Part shown: positions 37,493 to 50,600 of the stretch, piece by piece
Layout: each line of letters starts with the position of its first letter
Numbering within the stretch: the first letter of the stretch is position 1
Source: Fasciola hepatica
Taxonomy: Eukaryota; Platyhelminthes; Trematoda; Plagiorchiida; Fasciolidae
DNA: 64,000 nt
Direction: 5' to 3'
Assembly (NCBI GenBank): GCA_948099385.1
Contig: CANUEZ040000203.1
Coordinates: forward strand, 620,001-684,000
The notes under the pieces: generated by a model
Databases searched by the model: none
Told to the model about the DNA's origin: nothing
The model's input: only the letters and a program-made list of their open reading frames with translations
Position numbers and translations under genes: made by a program

Positions 37493-40032
37493 TTGTGGTT
37501 TGGGTGTTCGACTGACATTCGTTCATCCCAACCCTTGTTCGTGTCCCCGTGTGGGCTCTGTCCATGTGCAATGCTCATGATTCCCTTAGCGGATCAAACA
37601 GCTGTACAGTGCTTCCATCATTTTCAATGGTCAGTTCCGTGGTCAAGCTGCATGGAGAATCATATTATACAAATCTACTCTGCTACTGCTCTATTGCATT
37701 GTATGAGCAATCTGTGTGGATTGTTCATAAGGGAATGCCTTGGTTTTACTTAGGCCCATAAATAGAGAAGTGATGGAACATAGGATTGCATCGGTGTGCG
37801 AGAATTTGGTTGTTACCGTTCAAAGCGAAAGCGAAAGCCGAAGCCAATTTGGGGATTGTGCTATATCATGTAGTGTATATGTTGAACAAAGCGTTGAGAC
37901 CCATATCGGATAGCCTTGTGGTTTGGGTGTTCGACTGACATTCGTTCATCCCAACCCTTGTTCGTGTCCCCGTGTGGGATCTGTCCATGTGCAATGCTCA
38001 TGATTCGCTTAGCGGATCAAACAGCTGTACAGTGCTTCCATCATTTTCAATGGTCAGTTCCGTGGTCAAGCTGCATGGAGAATCATATTATACAAATCTA
38101 CTCTGCTACCGCTCTATTGCATTGTATGAGCAATCTGTGTGGGGATTGTTCATAAGGGAATGCCTTGGTTTTACTTAGGCCCATAAATAGAGAAGTGATG
38201 GAACATAGGATTGGATCGGTGTGCGAGAATTTGGTTGTTACCGTTCAAAGCGAAAGCGAAAGCCGAAGCCAATTTGAGGATTGTGCTATATCATGTATTG
38301 TATATGTTGAACAAAGCGTTGAGACCCATATCGGATAGCCTTGTGGTTTGGGTGTTCGACTGACATTCGTTCATCCCAACCCTTGTTCTTGTCCCCGTGT
38401 GGGCTCTGTCCATGTGCAATGCTCATGATTCCCTTAGCGGATCAAACAGCTGTACAGTGCTTCCATCATTTTCAATGGTCAGTTCCGTGTTCAAGCTGCA
38501 TGGAGAATCATATTATACAATTCTACTCTGCTACTGCTCTATTGCATTGTATGAGCAATCTGTGTGGATTGTTCATAAGGGAATGCCTTGGTTTTACTTA
38601 GGCCCATAAATAGAGAAGTGATGGAACATAGGATTGGATCGGTGTGCGAGAATTTGGTTGTTACCGTTCAAAGCGAAAGCGAAAGCCGAAGCCCATTTGG
38701 GGATTGTGCTATATCATGTATTGTATATGTTGAACGAAGCGTTGAGACCCATATCGGATAGCCTTGTGGTTTGGGTGTTCGACTGACATTCGTTCATCCC
38801 AACCCTTGTTCGTGTCCCCGTGTGGGCTCTGTCCATGTGCAATGCTCATGATTCCCTTAGCGGATCAAACAGGTGTACAGTGCTTCCATCATTTTCAATG
38901 GTCAGTTCCGTGGTCAAGCTGCATGGAGAATCATATTATACAAATCTACTCTGCTACTGCTCTATTGCATTGTATGAGCAATCTGTGTGGATTGTTCATA
39001 AGGGAATGCCTTGGTTTTACTTAGGCCCACAAATAGAGGAGTGATGGAACATAGGATTGGATCGGTGTGCGAGAATTTGGTTGTTACCGTTCAAAGCGAA
39101 AGCGAAAGCCGAAGCCAATTTGAGGATTGTGCTATATCATGTATTGTATATGTTGAACAAAGCGTTCAGACCCATATGGGATAGCTTTATGGTTTGGGTG
39201 TTCGACTGACATTCGTTCATCCCAACCCTTGTTCGTGTCCCCGTGTGGGCGCTGTCCATGTGCAATGCTCATGATTCGCTTAGCGTATCAAACAGCTGTA
39301 CAGTGCTTCCATAATTTTCAATGGTCAGTTCCGTGGTCAAGCTGCATGGAGAATCATATTATACAAATCTACTCTGCTACTGCTCTATTGCATTGTATGA
39401 GCAATCTGTGTGGATTGTTCATAAGGGAATGCCTTGGTTTTACTTAGGCCCATAAATAGAGAAGTGATGGAACATAGGATTGGATCGGTGTGCGAGAATT
39501 TGGTTGTTACCGTTCAAAGCGAAAGCGAAAGCCGAAGCCAATTTGGGGATTGTGCTATATCATGTATTGTATATGTTGAACAAAGCGTTGAGACCCATAT
39601 CGGATAGCCTTGTGGTTTGGGTGTTCGACTGACATTCGTTCATCCCAACCCTTGTTCGTGTCCCCGTTTGGGCTCTGTCCATGTGCAATGCTCATGATTC
39701 GCTTAGCGGATCAAACAGCTGTACAGTGCTTCCATAATTTTCAATGGTCAGTTCCGTGGTCAAGCTGCATGGAGAATCATATTATACAAATCGACTCTGC
39801 TACTGCTCTATTGCATTGTATGAGCAATCTGTGTGGATTGTTCATAAGGGAATGCCTTGGTTTTACTAAGACCCATAAATAGAGAAGTGATGGAACATAG
39901 GATTGGATCGGTGTGCGAGAATTTGGTTGTTACCGTTCAAAGCGAAAGCGAAAGCCGAAGCCAATTTGGGGATTGTGCTATATCATGTATTGTATATGTT
40001 GAACAAAGCGTTGAGACCCATATCGGATAGCC
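37493..40032 (+). repeat. 7-unit HOR, copy 2, with one extra unit
   Basis: Units start at 37493, 37916, 38341, 38764, 39187 and 39610. 37493 is preceded by TATTTAGTTG and GTTGATCAAAGCG, like 34532. 37916 matches 34956 and also has GG inserted (GTGTGGGGATTG), giving a 425-bp step. 38341 matches 35379 by CGTGTTCAAG. 39187 matches 35802 by GGGCGCTGTCC and GCGTATCAAAC. 38764 is extra and itself ends in CCCACAAATAGAGGAG. The correspondence fades after 39610. Confidence 0.6.
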
Positions 40033-41724
40033 CTGTGGTTTGGGTGTTCGACTGACATTCGTTCATCCCAACCCTTGTTCGTGTCCCCGTGTGGGATCTG
40101 TCCATGTGCAATGCTCATGATTCCCTTAGCGGATCAAACAGCTGTACAGTGCTTCCATAATTTTCAATGGTCAGTTCTGTGGTCAAGCTGCATGGAGAAT
40201 CATATTATACAAATCTACTCTGCTACTGCTCTATTGCATTGTATGAGCAATCTGTGTGGATTGTTCATAAGGGAATGCCTTGGTTTTACTTAGGCCCATA
40301 AATAGAGAAGTGATGGAACATAGGATTGGATCGGTGTGCGAGAATTTGGTTGTTACCGTTCAAAGCGAAAGCGAAAGCCGAAGCCAATTTGAGGATTGTG
40401 CTATATCATGTATTGTATATGTTGAACAAAGCGTTGAGACCCATATGGGATAGCCTTGTGGTTTGGGTGTTCGACTGACATTCGTTCATCCCAACCCTTG
40501 TACGTGTCCCCGTGTGGGCTCTGTCCATGTGCAATGCTCATGATTCCCTTAGCGGATCAAACAGCTGTACAGTGCTTCCATAATTTTCAATGGTCAGTTC
40601 CGTGTTCAAGCTGCATGGAGAATCATATTATACAAATCTACTCTGCTACTGCTCTATTGCATTGTATGAGCAATCTGTGTGGATTGTTCATAAGGGAATG
40701 CCTTGGTTTTACTTAGGCCCATAAATAGAGAAGTGATGGAACATAGGATTGGATCGGTGTGCGAGAATTTGGTTGTTACCGTTCAAAGCGAAAGCGAAAG
40801 CCGAAGCCAATTTGGGGATTGTGCTATATCATGTATTGTATATGTTGAACAAAGCGTTGAGACCCATATCGGATAGCCCTGTGGTTTGGGTGTTCGACTG
40901 ACATTCGTTCATCCCAACCCTTGTTCGTGTCCCCGTGTGGGATCTGTCCATGTGCAATGCTCATGATTCCCTTAGCGGATCAAACAGCTGTACAGTGCTT
41001 CTATAATTTTCAATGGTCAGTTCCGTGGTCAAGCTGCATGGAGAATCATATTATACAAATCTACTCTGCTACTGCTCTATTGCATTGTATGAGCAATCTG
41101 TGTGGATTGTTCATAAGGGAATGCCTTGGTTTTACTTAGGCCCATAAATAGAGAAGTGATGGAACATAGGATTGGATCGGTGTGCGAGAATTTGGTTGTT
41201 ACCGTTCAAAGCGAAAGCGAAAGCCGAAGCCAATTTGAGGATTGTGCTATATCATGTATTGTATATGTTGAACGAAGCGTTGAGACCCATATGGGATAGC
41301 CTTGTGGTTTGGGTGTTCGACTGACATTCGTTCATCCCAACCCTTGTACGTGTCCCCGTGTGGGCTCTGTCCATGTGCAATGCTCATGATTCCCTTAGCG
41401 GATCAAACAGCTGTACAGTGCTTCCATCATTTTCAATGGTCAGTTCCGTGTTCAAGCTGCATGGAGAATCATATTATACAAATCTACTCTGCTACTGCTC
41501 TATTGCATTGTATGAGCAATCTGTGTGGATTGTTCATAAGGGAATGCCTTGGTTTTACTTAGGCCCATAAATAGAGAAGTGATGGAACATAGGATTGCAT
41601 CGGTGTGCGAGAATTTGGTTGTTACTGTTCAAAGCGAAAGCGAAAGCCGAAGCCAATTTGGGGATTGTGCTATATCATGTAGTGTATATGTTGAACGAAG
41701 CGTTGAGACCCATATCGGATAGCC
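40033..41724 (+). repeat. Two-unit duplication (2 x 846 bp)
   Basis: Units start at 40033, 40456, 40879 and 41302. 40033 and 40879 share GATAGCCCTGTGG and GGGATCTGTCC. 40456 and 41302 share CCTTGTACGTGTCC. Neither rare marker is found elsewhere in the window. Copies differ at a few sites, such as CAGTTCTGTGG in 40033 and TTCTATAATT in 40879. Confidence 0.85.
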
Positions 41725-42569
41725 TTGTGGTTTGGGTGTTCGACTGACATTCGTTCACCCCAACCCTTGTTATTGTCCCGTGTGGGCTCTGTCCATGTGC
41801 AATGCTCATGATTCGCTTAGCGGATCAAACAGCTGTACAGTGCTTCCATCATTTTCAATGGTCAGTTCCGTGGTCAAGCTGCATGGAGAATCATATTATA
41901 CAAATCTACTCTGCTACTGCTCTATTGCATTGTATGAGCAATCTGTGTGGATTGTTCATAAGGGAATGCCTTGGTTTTACTTAGACCCATAAATAGAGAG
42001 GTGATGGAACATAGGATTGGATCGGTGTGCGAGAATTTAGTTGTTACCGTTCAAAGCGAAAGCGAAAGCCGAAGCCAATTTGGGGATTGTGCTATATCAT
42101 GTAGTGTATATGTTGAACAAAGCGTTGAGACCCATATCGGATAGCCTTGTGGTTTGGGTGTTCGACTGACATTCGTTCATCCCAACCCTTGTTCGTGTCC
42201 CCGTGTGGGCTCTGTCCATGTGCAATGCTCATGATTCCCTTAGCGGAACAAACAGCTGTACAGTGCTTCCATCATTTTCAATGGTCAGTTCCGTGTTCAA
42301 GCTGCATGGAGAATCATATTATACAAATCTACTCTGCTACTGCTCTATTGCATTGTATGAGCAATCTGTGTGGATTGTTCATAAGGGAATGCGTTGGTTT
42401 TACTTAGGCCCATAAATAGAGAAGTGATGGAACAAAGGATTGGATCGGTGTGCGAGAATTTAGTTGTTACCGTTCAAAGCGAAAGCGAAAGCCGAAGCCA
42501 ATTTGGGGATTGTGCTATATCATGTATTGTATATGTTGAACAAAGCGTTCAGACCCATATCGGATAGCC
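41725..42569 (+). repeat. Two linking satellite units
   Basis: Units start at 41725 (TTATTGTCCCGTG haplotype, preceded by GATTGCATCGG and GTTACTGTTC, a combination shared with the unit before 37070) and 42147 (AGCGGAACAAAC and GAATGCGTTGG, both private or rare). Confidence 0.75.
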
Positions 42570-45107
42570 TTGTGGTTTGGGTGTTCGACTGACATTCGTT
42601 CATCCCAACCCTTGTTCGTGTCCCCGTGTGGGCTCTGTCCATGTGCAATGCTCATGATTCGCTTAGCGGATCAAACAGCTGTACAGTGCTTCCATCATTT
42701 TCAATGGTCAGTTCCGTGGTCAAGCTGCATGGAGAATCATATTATACAAATCTACTCTGCTACTGCTCTATTGCATTGTATGAGCAATCTGTGTGGATTG
42801 TTCATAAGGGAATGCCTTGGTTTTACTTAGGCCCATAAATAGAGAAGTGATGGAACATAGGATTGGATCGGTGTGCGAGAATTTGGTTGTTACCGTTCAA
42901 AGCGAAAGCGAAAGCCGAAGCCAATTTGAGGATTGTGCTATATCATGTATTGTATATGTTGAACAAAGCGTTGAGACCCTTATGGGATAGCCTTGTGGTT
43001 TGGGTGTTCGACTGACATTCGTTCATCCCAACCCTTGTTCGTGTCCCCGTGTGGGCTCTGTCCATGTGCAATGCTCATGATTCCCTTAGCGGATCAAACA
43101 GCTGTACAGTGCTTCCATCATTTTCAATGGTCAGTTCCGTGGTCAAGCTGCATGGAGAATCATATTATACAAATCTACTCTGCTACTGCTCTATTGCATT
43201 GTATGAGCAATCTGTGTGGATTGTTCATAAGGGAATGCCTTGGTTTTACTTAGGCCCATAAATAGAGAAGTGATGGAACATAGGATTGGATCGGTGCGCG
43301 AGAATTTGGTTGTTACCGTTCAAAGCGAAAGCGAAAGCCGAAGCCAATTTGAGGATTGTGCTATATCATGTATTGTATATGTTGAACAAAGCGTTGAGAC
43401 CCATATGGGATAGCCTTGTGGTTTGGGTGTTCGACTGACATTCGTTCATCCCAACCCTTGTTCGTGTCCCCGTGTGGGCTCTGTCCATGTGCAATGCTCA
43501 TGATTCCCTTAGCGGATCAAACAGCTGTACAGTGCTTCCATCATTTTCAATGGTCAGTTCCGTGGTCAAGCTGCATGGAGAATCATATTATACAAATCTA
43601 CTCTGCTACTGCTCTATTGCATTGTATGAGCAATCTGTGTGGATTGTTCATAAGGGAATGCCTTGGTTTTACTTAGGCCCATAAATAGAGAAGTGATGGA
43701 ACATAGGATTGGATCGGTGTGCGAGAATTTGGTTGTTACCGTTCAAAGCGAAAGCGAAAGCCGAAGCCAATTTGAGGATTGTGCTATATCATGTATTGTA
43801 TATGTTGAACAAAGCGTTGAGACCCATATGGGATAGCCTTGTGGTTTGGGTGTTCGACTGACATTCGTTCATCCCAACCCTTGTTCGTGTCCCCGTGTGG
43901 GCTCTGTCCATGTGCAATGCTCATGATTCCCTTAGCGGATCAAACAGCTGTACAGTGCTTCCATCATTTTCAATGGTCAGTTCCGTGGTCAAGCTGCATG
44001 GAGAATCATATTATACAAATCTACTCTGCTACTGCTCTATTGCATTGTATGAGCAATCTGTGTGGATTGTTCATAAGGGAATGCCTTGGTTTTACTTAGG
44101 CCCATAAATAGAGAAGTGATGGAACATAGGATTGGATCGGTGTGCGAGAATTTGGTTGTTACCGTTCAAACCGAAAGCGAAATCCGAAGCCAATTTGAGG
44201 ATTGTGCTATATCATGTATTGTATATGTTGAACAAAGCGTTGAGACCCATATGGGATAGCTTTATGGTTTGGGTGTTCGACTGACATTCGTTCATCCAAA
44301 CCCTTGTTCTTGTCCCCGTGTGGGCTCTGTCCATGTGCAATGCTCATGATTCCCTTAGCGGATCAAACAGCTGTACAGTGCTTCCATAATTTTCAATGGT
44401 CAGTTCCGTGTTCAAGCTGCATGGAGAATCATATTATACAAATCTACTCTGCTACTGCTCTATTGCATTGTATGAGCAATCTGTGTGGATTGTTCATAAG
44501 GGAATGCCTTGGTTTTACTTAGGCCCATAAATAGAGAAGTGATGGAACATAGGATTGGATCGGTGTGCGAGAATTTGGTTGTTACCGTTCAAAGCGAAAG
44601 CGAAAGCCGAAGCCAATTTGGGGATTGTGCTATATCATGTATTGTATATGTTGAACGAAGCGTTGAGACCCATATGGGATAGCCTTGTGGTTTGGGTGTT
44701 CGACTGACATTCGTTCACCCCAACCCTTGTTCGTGTCCCCGTGTGGGCTCTGTCCATGTGCAATGCTCATGATTCCCTTAGCGGATCAAACAGCTGTACA
44801 GTGCTTCCATAATTTTCAATGGTCAGTTCCGTGGTCAAGCTGCATGGAGAATCATATTATACAAATCTACTCTGCTACTGCTCTATTGCATTGTATGAGC
44901 AATCTGTGTGGATTGTTCATAAGGGAATGCCTTGGTTTTACTTAGGCCCATAAATAGAGAAGTGATGGAACAAAGGATTGGATCGGTGTGCGAGAATTTA
45001 GTTGTTACCGTTCAAAGCGAAAGCGAAAGCCGAAGCCAATTTGGGGATTGTGCTATATCATGTATTGTATATGTTGAACAAAGCGTTCAGACCCATATCG
45101 GATAGCC
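42570..45107 (+). repeat. 4-unit HOR, copy 1, second unit triplicated
   Basis: Units start at 42570, 42993, 43416, 43839, 44262 and 44685. 42570 is preceded by GAACAAAGGATTGG and GAATTTAGTTG. 42993, 43416 and 43839 are near-identical neighbours. 44262 is preceded by CAAACCGAAAGCGAAATCC and has GATAGCTTTATGG and TTCTTGTCCCC. 44685 has CACCCCAACCC preceded by GAACGAAGCG. The same four types recur once each in the next block. Confidence 0.8.
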
Positions 45108-46798
45108 TTGTGGTTTGGGTGTTCGACTGACATTCGTTCATCCCAACCCTTGTTCGTGTCCCCGTGTGGGCTCTGTCCATGTGCAATGCTCATGATTCGC
45201 TTAGCGGATCAAACAGCTGTACAGTGCTTCCATCATTTTCAATGGTCAGTTCCGTGGTCAAGCTGCATGGAGAATCATATTATACAAATCTACTCTGCTA
45301 CTGCTCTATTGCATTGTATGAGCAATCTGTGTGGATTGTTCATAAGGGAATGCCTTGGTTTTACTTAGGCCCATAAATAGAGAAGTGATGGAACATAGGA
45401 TTGGATCGGTGTGCGAGAATTTGGTTGTTACCGTTCAAAGCGAAAGCGAAAGCCGAAGCCAATTTGAGGATTGTGCTATATCATGTATTGTATATGTTGA
45501 ACAAAGCGTTGAGACCCATATGGGATAGCCTTGTGGTTTGGGTGTTCGACTGACATTCGTTCATCCCAACCCTTGTTATTGTCCCGTGTGGGCTCTGTCC
45601 ATGTGCAATGCTCATGATTCCCTTAGCGGATCAAACAGCTGTACAGTGCTTCCATCATTTTCAATGGTCAGTTCCGTGGTCAAGCTGCATGGAGAATCAT
45701 ATTATACAAATCTACTCTGCTACTGCTCTATTGCATTGTATGAGCAATCTGTGTGGATTGTTCATAAGGGAATGCCTTGGTTTTACTTAGGCCCATAAAT
45801 AGAGAAGTGATGGAACATAGGATTGGATCGGTGTGCGAGAATTTGGTTGTTACCGTTCAAACCGAAAGCGAAATCCGAAGCCAATTTGAGGATTGTGCTA
45901 TATCATGTATTGTATATGTTGAACAAAGCGTTGAGACCCATATGGGATAGCTTTATGGTTTGGGTGTTCGACTGACATTCGTTCATCCCAACCCTTGTTC
46001 TTGTCCCCGTGTGGGCTCTGTCCATGTGCAATGCTCATGATTCCCTTAGCGGATCAAACAGCTGTACAGTGCTTCCATCATTTTCAATGGTCAGTTCCGT
46101 GTTCAAGCTGCATGGAGAATCATATTATACAAATCTACTCTGCTACTGCTCTATTGCATTGTATGAGCAATCTGTGTGGATTGTTCATAAGGGAATGCCT
46201 TGGTTTTACTTAGGCCCATAAATAGAGAAGTGATGGAACATAGGATTGGATCGGTGTGCGAGAATTTGGTTGTTACCGTTCAAAGCGAAAGCGAAAGCCG
46301 AAGCCAATTTGGGGATTGTGCTATATCATGTATTGTATATGTTGAACGAAGCGTTGAGACCCATATGGGATAGCCTTGTGGTTTGGGTGTTCGACTGACA
46401 TTCGTTCACCCCAACCCTTGTTCGTGTCCCCGTGTGGGCTCTGTCCATGTGCAATGCTCATGATTCCCTTAGCGGATCAAACAGCTGTACAGTGCTTCCA
46501 TAATTTTCAATGGTCAGTTCCGTGTTCAAGCTGCATGGAGAATCATATTATACAAATCTACTCTGCTACTGCTCTATTGCATTGTATGAGCAATCTGTGT
46601 GGATTGTTCATAAGGGAATGCCTTGGTTTTACTTAGGCCCCTAAATAGAGAAGTGATGGAACATAGGATTGGATCGGTGTTGGAGAATTTGGTTGTTACC
46701 GTTCAAAGCGAAAGCGAAAGCCGAAGCCAATTTGGGGCTTGTGCTATATCATGTATTGTATATGTTGAACAAAGCGTTGAGACCCATATCGGATAGCC
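45108..46798 (+). repeat. 4-unit HOR, copy 2 (1691 bp)
   Basis: Units start at 45108, 45531, 45953 and 46376. 45108 has the GAACAAAGGATTGG lead-in of 42570. 45953 has the CAAACCGAAAGCGAAATCC lead-in of 44262. 46376 matches 44685. 45531 occupies the position that is triplicated in copy 1, but carries the TTATTGTCCCGTG haplotype, so it has been partly converted. Confidence 0.8.
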
Positions 46799-47644
46799 TT
46801 GTGGTTTGGGTGTTCGACTGACATTCGTTCATCCCAACCCTTGTTCGTGTCCCCGTGTGGGATCTGTCCATGTGCAATGCTCATGATTCCCTTAGCGGAT
46901 CAAACAGCTGTACAGTGCTTCTATAATTTTCAATGGTCAGTTCCGTGGTCAAGCTGCATGGAGAATCATATTATACAAATCTACTCTGCTACTGCTCTAT
47001 TGCATTGTATGAGCAATCTGTGTGGATTGTTCATAAGGGAATGCCTTGGTTTTACTTAGGCCCATAAATAGAGGAGTGATGGAACATAGGATGGGATCGG
47101 TGTGCGAGAATTTGGTTGTTACCGTTCAAAGCGAAAGCGAAAGCCGAAGCCAATTTGGGGATTGTGCTATATCATGTATTGTATATGTTGAACAAAGCGT
47201 TGAGACCCATATCGGATAGCCTTGTAGTTTGGGTGTTCGACTGACATTCGTTCATCCGAACCCTTGTTCGTGTTCCCGTGTGGGCTCTGTCCATGTGCAA
47301 TGCTCATGATTCCCTTAGCGGATCAAACAGCTGTACAGTGCTTCCATAATTTTCAATGGTCAGTTCCGTGGTCAAGCTGCATGGAGAATCATATTATACA
47401 AATCTACTCTGCTACTGCTCTATTGCATTGTATGAGCAATCTGTGTGGATTGTTCATAAGGGAATGCCTTGGTTTTACTTAGGCCCATAAATAGAGAAGT
47501 GATGGAACATAGGATTGGATCGGTGTGCGAGAATTTGGTTGTTACCGTTCAAAGCGAAAGCGAAAGCCGAAGCCAATTTGGGGATTGTGCTATATCATGT
47601 ATTGTATATGTTGAACGAAGCGTTGAGACCCATATCGGATAGCC
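46799..47644 (+). repeat. Boundary units before the divergent right-hand zone
   Basis: Units start at 46799 and 47222. 46799 is the last unit with GGGATCTGTCC. 47222 has CTTGTAGTTTGG and GTGTTCCCGTG. The first is shared with 62450 and the second with 60338, which are the same position of the 5-unit HOR at the right edge. The change of variant repertoire from the middle to the right part of the window occurs here. Confidence 0.7.
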
Positions 47645-50600
47645 TTGTGGTTTGGGTGTTCGACTGACAATCGTTCATCCCAACCCTTGTTCGTGTCCCC
47701 GTGTGGGCTCTGTCCATGTGCAATGCTCATGATTCTCTTAGCGGATCAAACAGCTGTACAGTGCTTCCATAATTTTCAATGGTCAGTTCCGTGGTCAAGC
47801 TGCATGGAGAATCATATTATACAAATCTACTCTGCTACTGCTCTATTGCATTGTATGAGCAATCTGTGTGGATTGTTCATAAGGGAATGCCTTGGTTTTA
47901 CTTAGGCCCATAAATAGAGAAGTGATGGATTATAGGATTGGATCTGTGTGCGAGAATTTGGTTGTTACCGTTCAAAGCGAAAGCGAAAGCCGAAGCCAAT
48001 TTGGGGATTGTGCTTTATCATGTATTGTATATGTTGAACAAAGCGTTCAGACCCATATCGGATAGCCTTGTGGTTTGGGTGTTCGACAGACATTCGTTCA
48101 TCCCAACCCTTGTTCGTGTCCCCGTTTGGGCTCTGTCCATGTGCAATGCTCATAATTCCCTTAGCGGATCGAACAGCTGTACAGTGCTTCCATAATTTTC
48201 AATGGTCAGTTCTGTGGTCAAGCTGCATGGAGAATCATATTATACAAATCTACTCTGCTACTGCTCTATTGCATTGTATGAGCAATCTGTGTGGATTGTT
48301 CATAAGGGAATGCCTTGGTTTTACTTAGGCCCATAAATAGAGAAGTGATGGAACATAGGATTGGATCAGTGTGCGAGAATTTGGTTGTTACCGTTCAAAG
48401 CGAAAGCGAAAGCCGAAGCCAATTAGGGGACTGTGCTATATCATGTATTGTTTATGTTGAACAAATCGGTGAGACCCATATGGGATAGCCTTGTGGTTTG
48501 GGTGATCGACTGACATTCGTTCATCCCAACCCTTGTTCGTGTCCCCGTGTGGGCTCTGTCCATGTGCAATGCTCATAATTCCCTTAGCGGATCGAACAGC
48601 TGTACATTGCTTCCATAATTTTCAATGGTCAGTTCCGTGGTCAAGCTGCATGGAGAATCATATTATACAAATCTACTCTGCTACTGCTCTATTGCATTTT
48701 ATGAGCAATCTGTGTGGATTGTTCATAAGCGAATGCCTTGGTTTTACTTAGGCCCATAAATAGAGAAGTGATGGAACGTACGATTGGATCAGTGTGCGAG
48801 AATTTGGTTGTTACCGTTCAAAGCGAAAGCGAAAGCCGAAGCCAATTTGGGGATTGTGCTATATCATGTAGTGTATATGTTGAACGAAGCGTTGAGACCC
48901 ATATCGGATAGCCTTGTGGTTTGAGTTTTCGACTGGCATTCGTTCATCCCAACCCTCGTTCGTGTCCCCGTGTGGGCTCTGTCCATGTGCAATGCTCATG
49001 ATTCGCTTATCGGATCAAAAAGCTGTACAGTGCTTCCATAATTTTCAATGGTCAGTTCCGTGGTCAAGCTGCATGGAGAATCATATTATACAAATCTACT
49101 CTGCTACTGCTCTATTGCATTGTATGAGCAATCTGTGTGGATTGTTCATAAGGGAATGCCTTGGTTTTACTTAGGCCCATAAATAGAGAAGTGATGTAAC
49201 ATAGGATTGGATCGGTGTGCGAGAATTCAGTTGTTACCGTTCAAAGCGAAAGCGAAAGCCGAAGCCAATTTGGGGATTGTGCTATATCATGTATTGTTTA
49301 TGTTGAACAAAGCTTTGAGACCCATATCGGATAGGCTTGTGGTTTGAGTTTTCGTCTGGCATTCGTTCATCCCAACCCTTGTTCGTGTCCCCGTGTGGGC
49401 TCTGTCCATGTGCAATGCTCATGATTCCCTTAGCGGATCAAACAGCGGTGCAGTGCTTCTATAATTTTCAATGGTCAGTTCCGTGGTCAAGCTGCATGGA
49501 GAATCATATTATACAAATCTACTCTGCTACTGCTCTATTGCATTGTATGAGCAATCTGTGTGGATTGTTCACAAGGGAATGCCTTGGTTTTACTTAGGCC
49601 CTTAAATAGAGAAGTGATGGAACATAGGATTGGATCGGTGTGCGAGAATTTAGTTGTTACCGTTCAAAGCGAAAGCGAAAGCCGAAGCCAATTTGGGGAT
49701 TGTGCTATATCATGTATTGTATATGTTGAACAAAGCGTTGAGACCCATATCGGATAGCCTTGTGGTTTGGGTGTTCGACTGACATTCGTTCACCCCAACC
49801 CTTGTTCGTGTCCCCGTGTGTGCTCTGTCCATGTGCAATGCTCATGATTCCCTTAGCGGATCAAACAGGTGTACAGTGCTTCCATCATTTTCAATGGTCA
49901 GTTCCGTGGTCAAGCTGCATGGAGAATCATATTATACAAATCTACTCTGCTACTGCTCTATTGCATTGTATGAGCAATCTGTGTGGATTGTTCACAAGGG
50001 AATGCCTTGGTTTTACTTAGGCCTATAAATAGAGAAGTGATGGAACAATGGATTGGATCGGTGTGGGAGAATTCAGTTGTTACCGTTCAAAGCGAAAGCG
50101 AAAGCCGAAGCCAATTTGGGGATTGTGCTATATCATGTATTGCACATGTTGAACAAAACGCTGAGACCCATATCGGATAGGCTTGTGGTTTGAGTTTCCG
50201 TCTGGCATTCGTTCATCCCAACCCTTGTTCGTGTCCCCGTGTGGGCTCTGTTCATGTGCAATGCTCATGATTCCCTTAGCGGATCAAACAGCGGTGCAGT
50301 GCTTCTATAATTTTCAATGGTCAGTTCCGTGGTCAAGCTGCATGGAGAATCATATTATACAAATCTACTCTGCTACTGCTCTATTGCATTGTATGAGCAA
50401 TCTGTGTGGGGATTGTTCATAAGAAAATGCCTTGGTTTTACTTAGGCCCATAAATAGAGAAGTGATGGAACATAGGATTGGATCGGTGTGCGAGAATTTA
50501 GTTGTTACCGTTCAAAGCGAAAGCGAAAGCCGAAGCCAATTTGGGGATTGTGCTATATCATGTATTGTATATGTTGAACAAAGCGTTGAGACCCATATCG

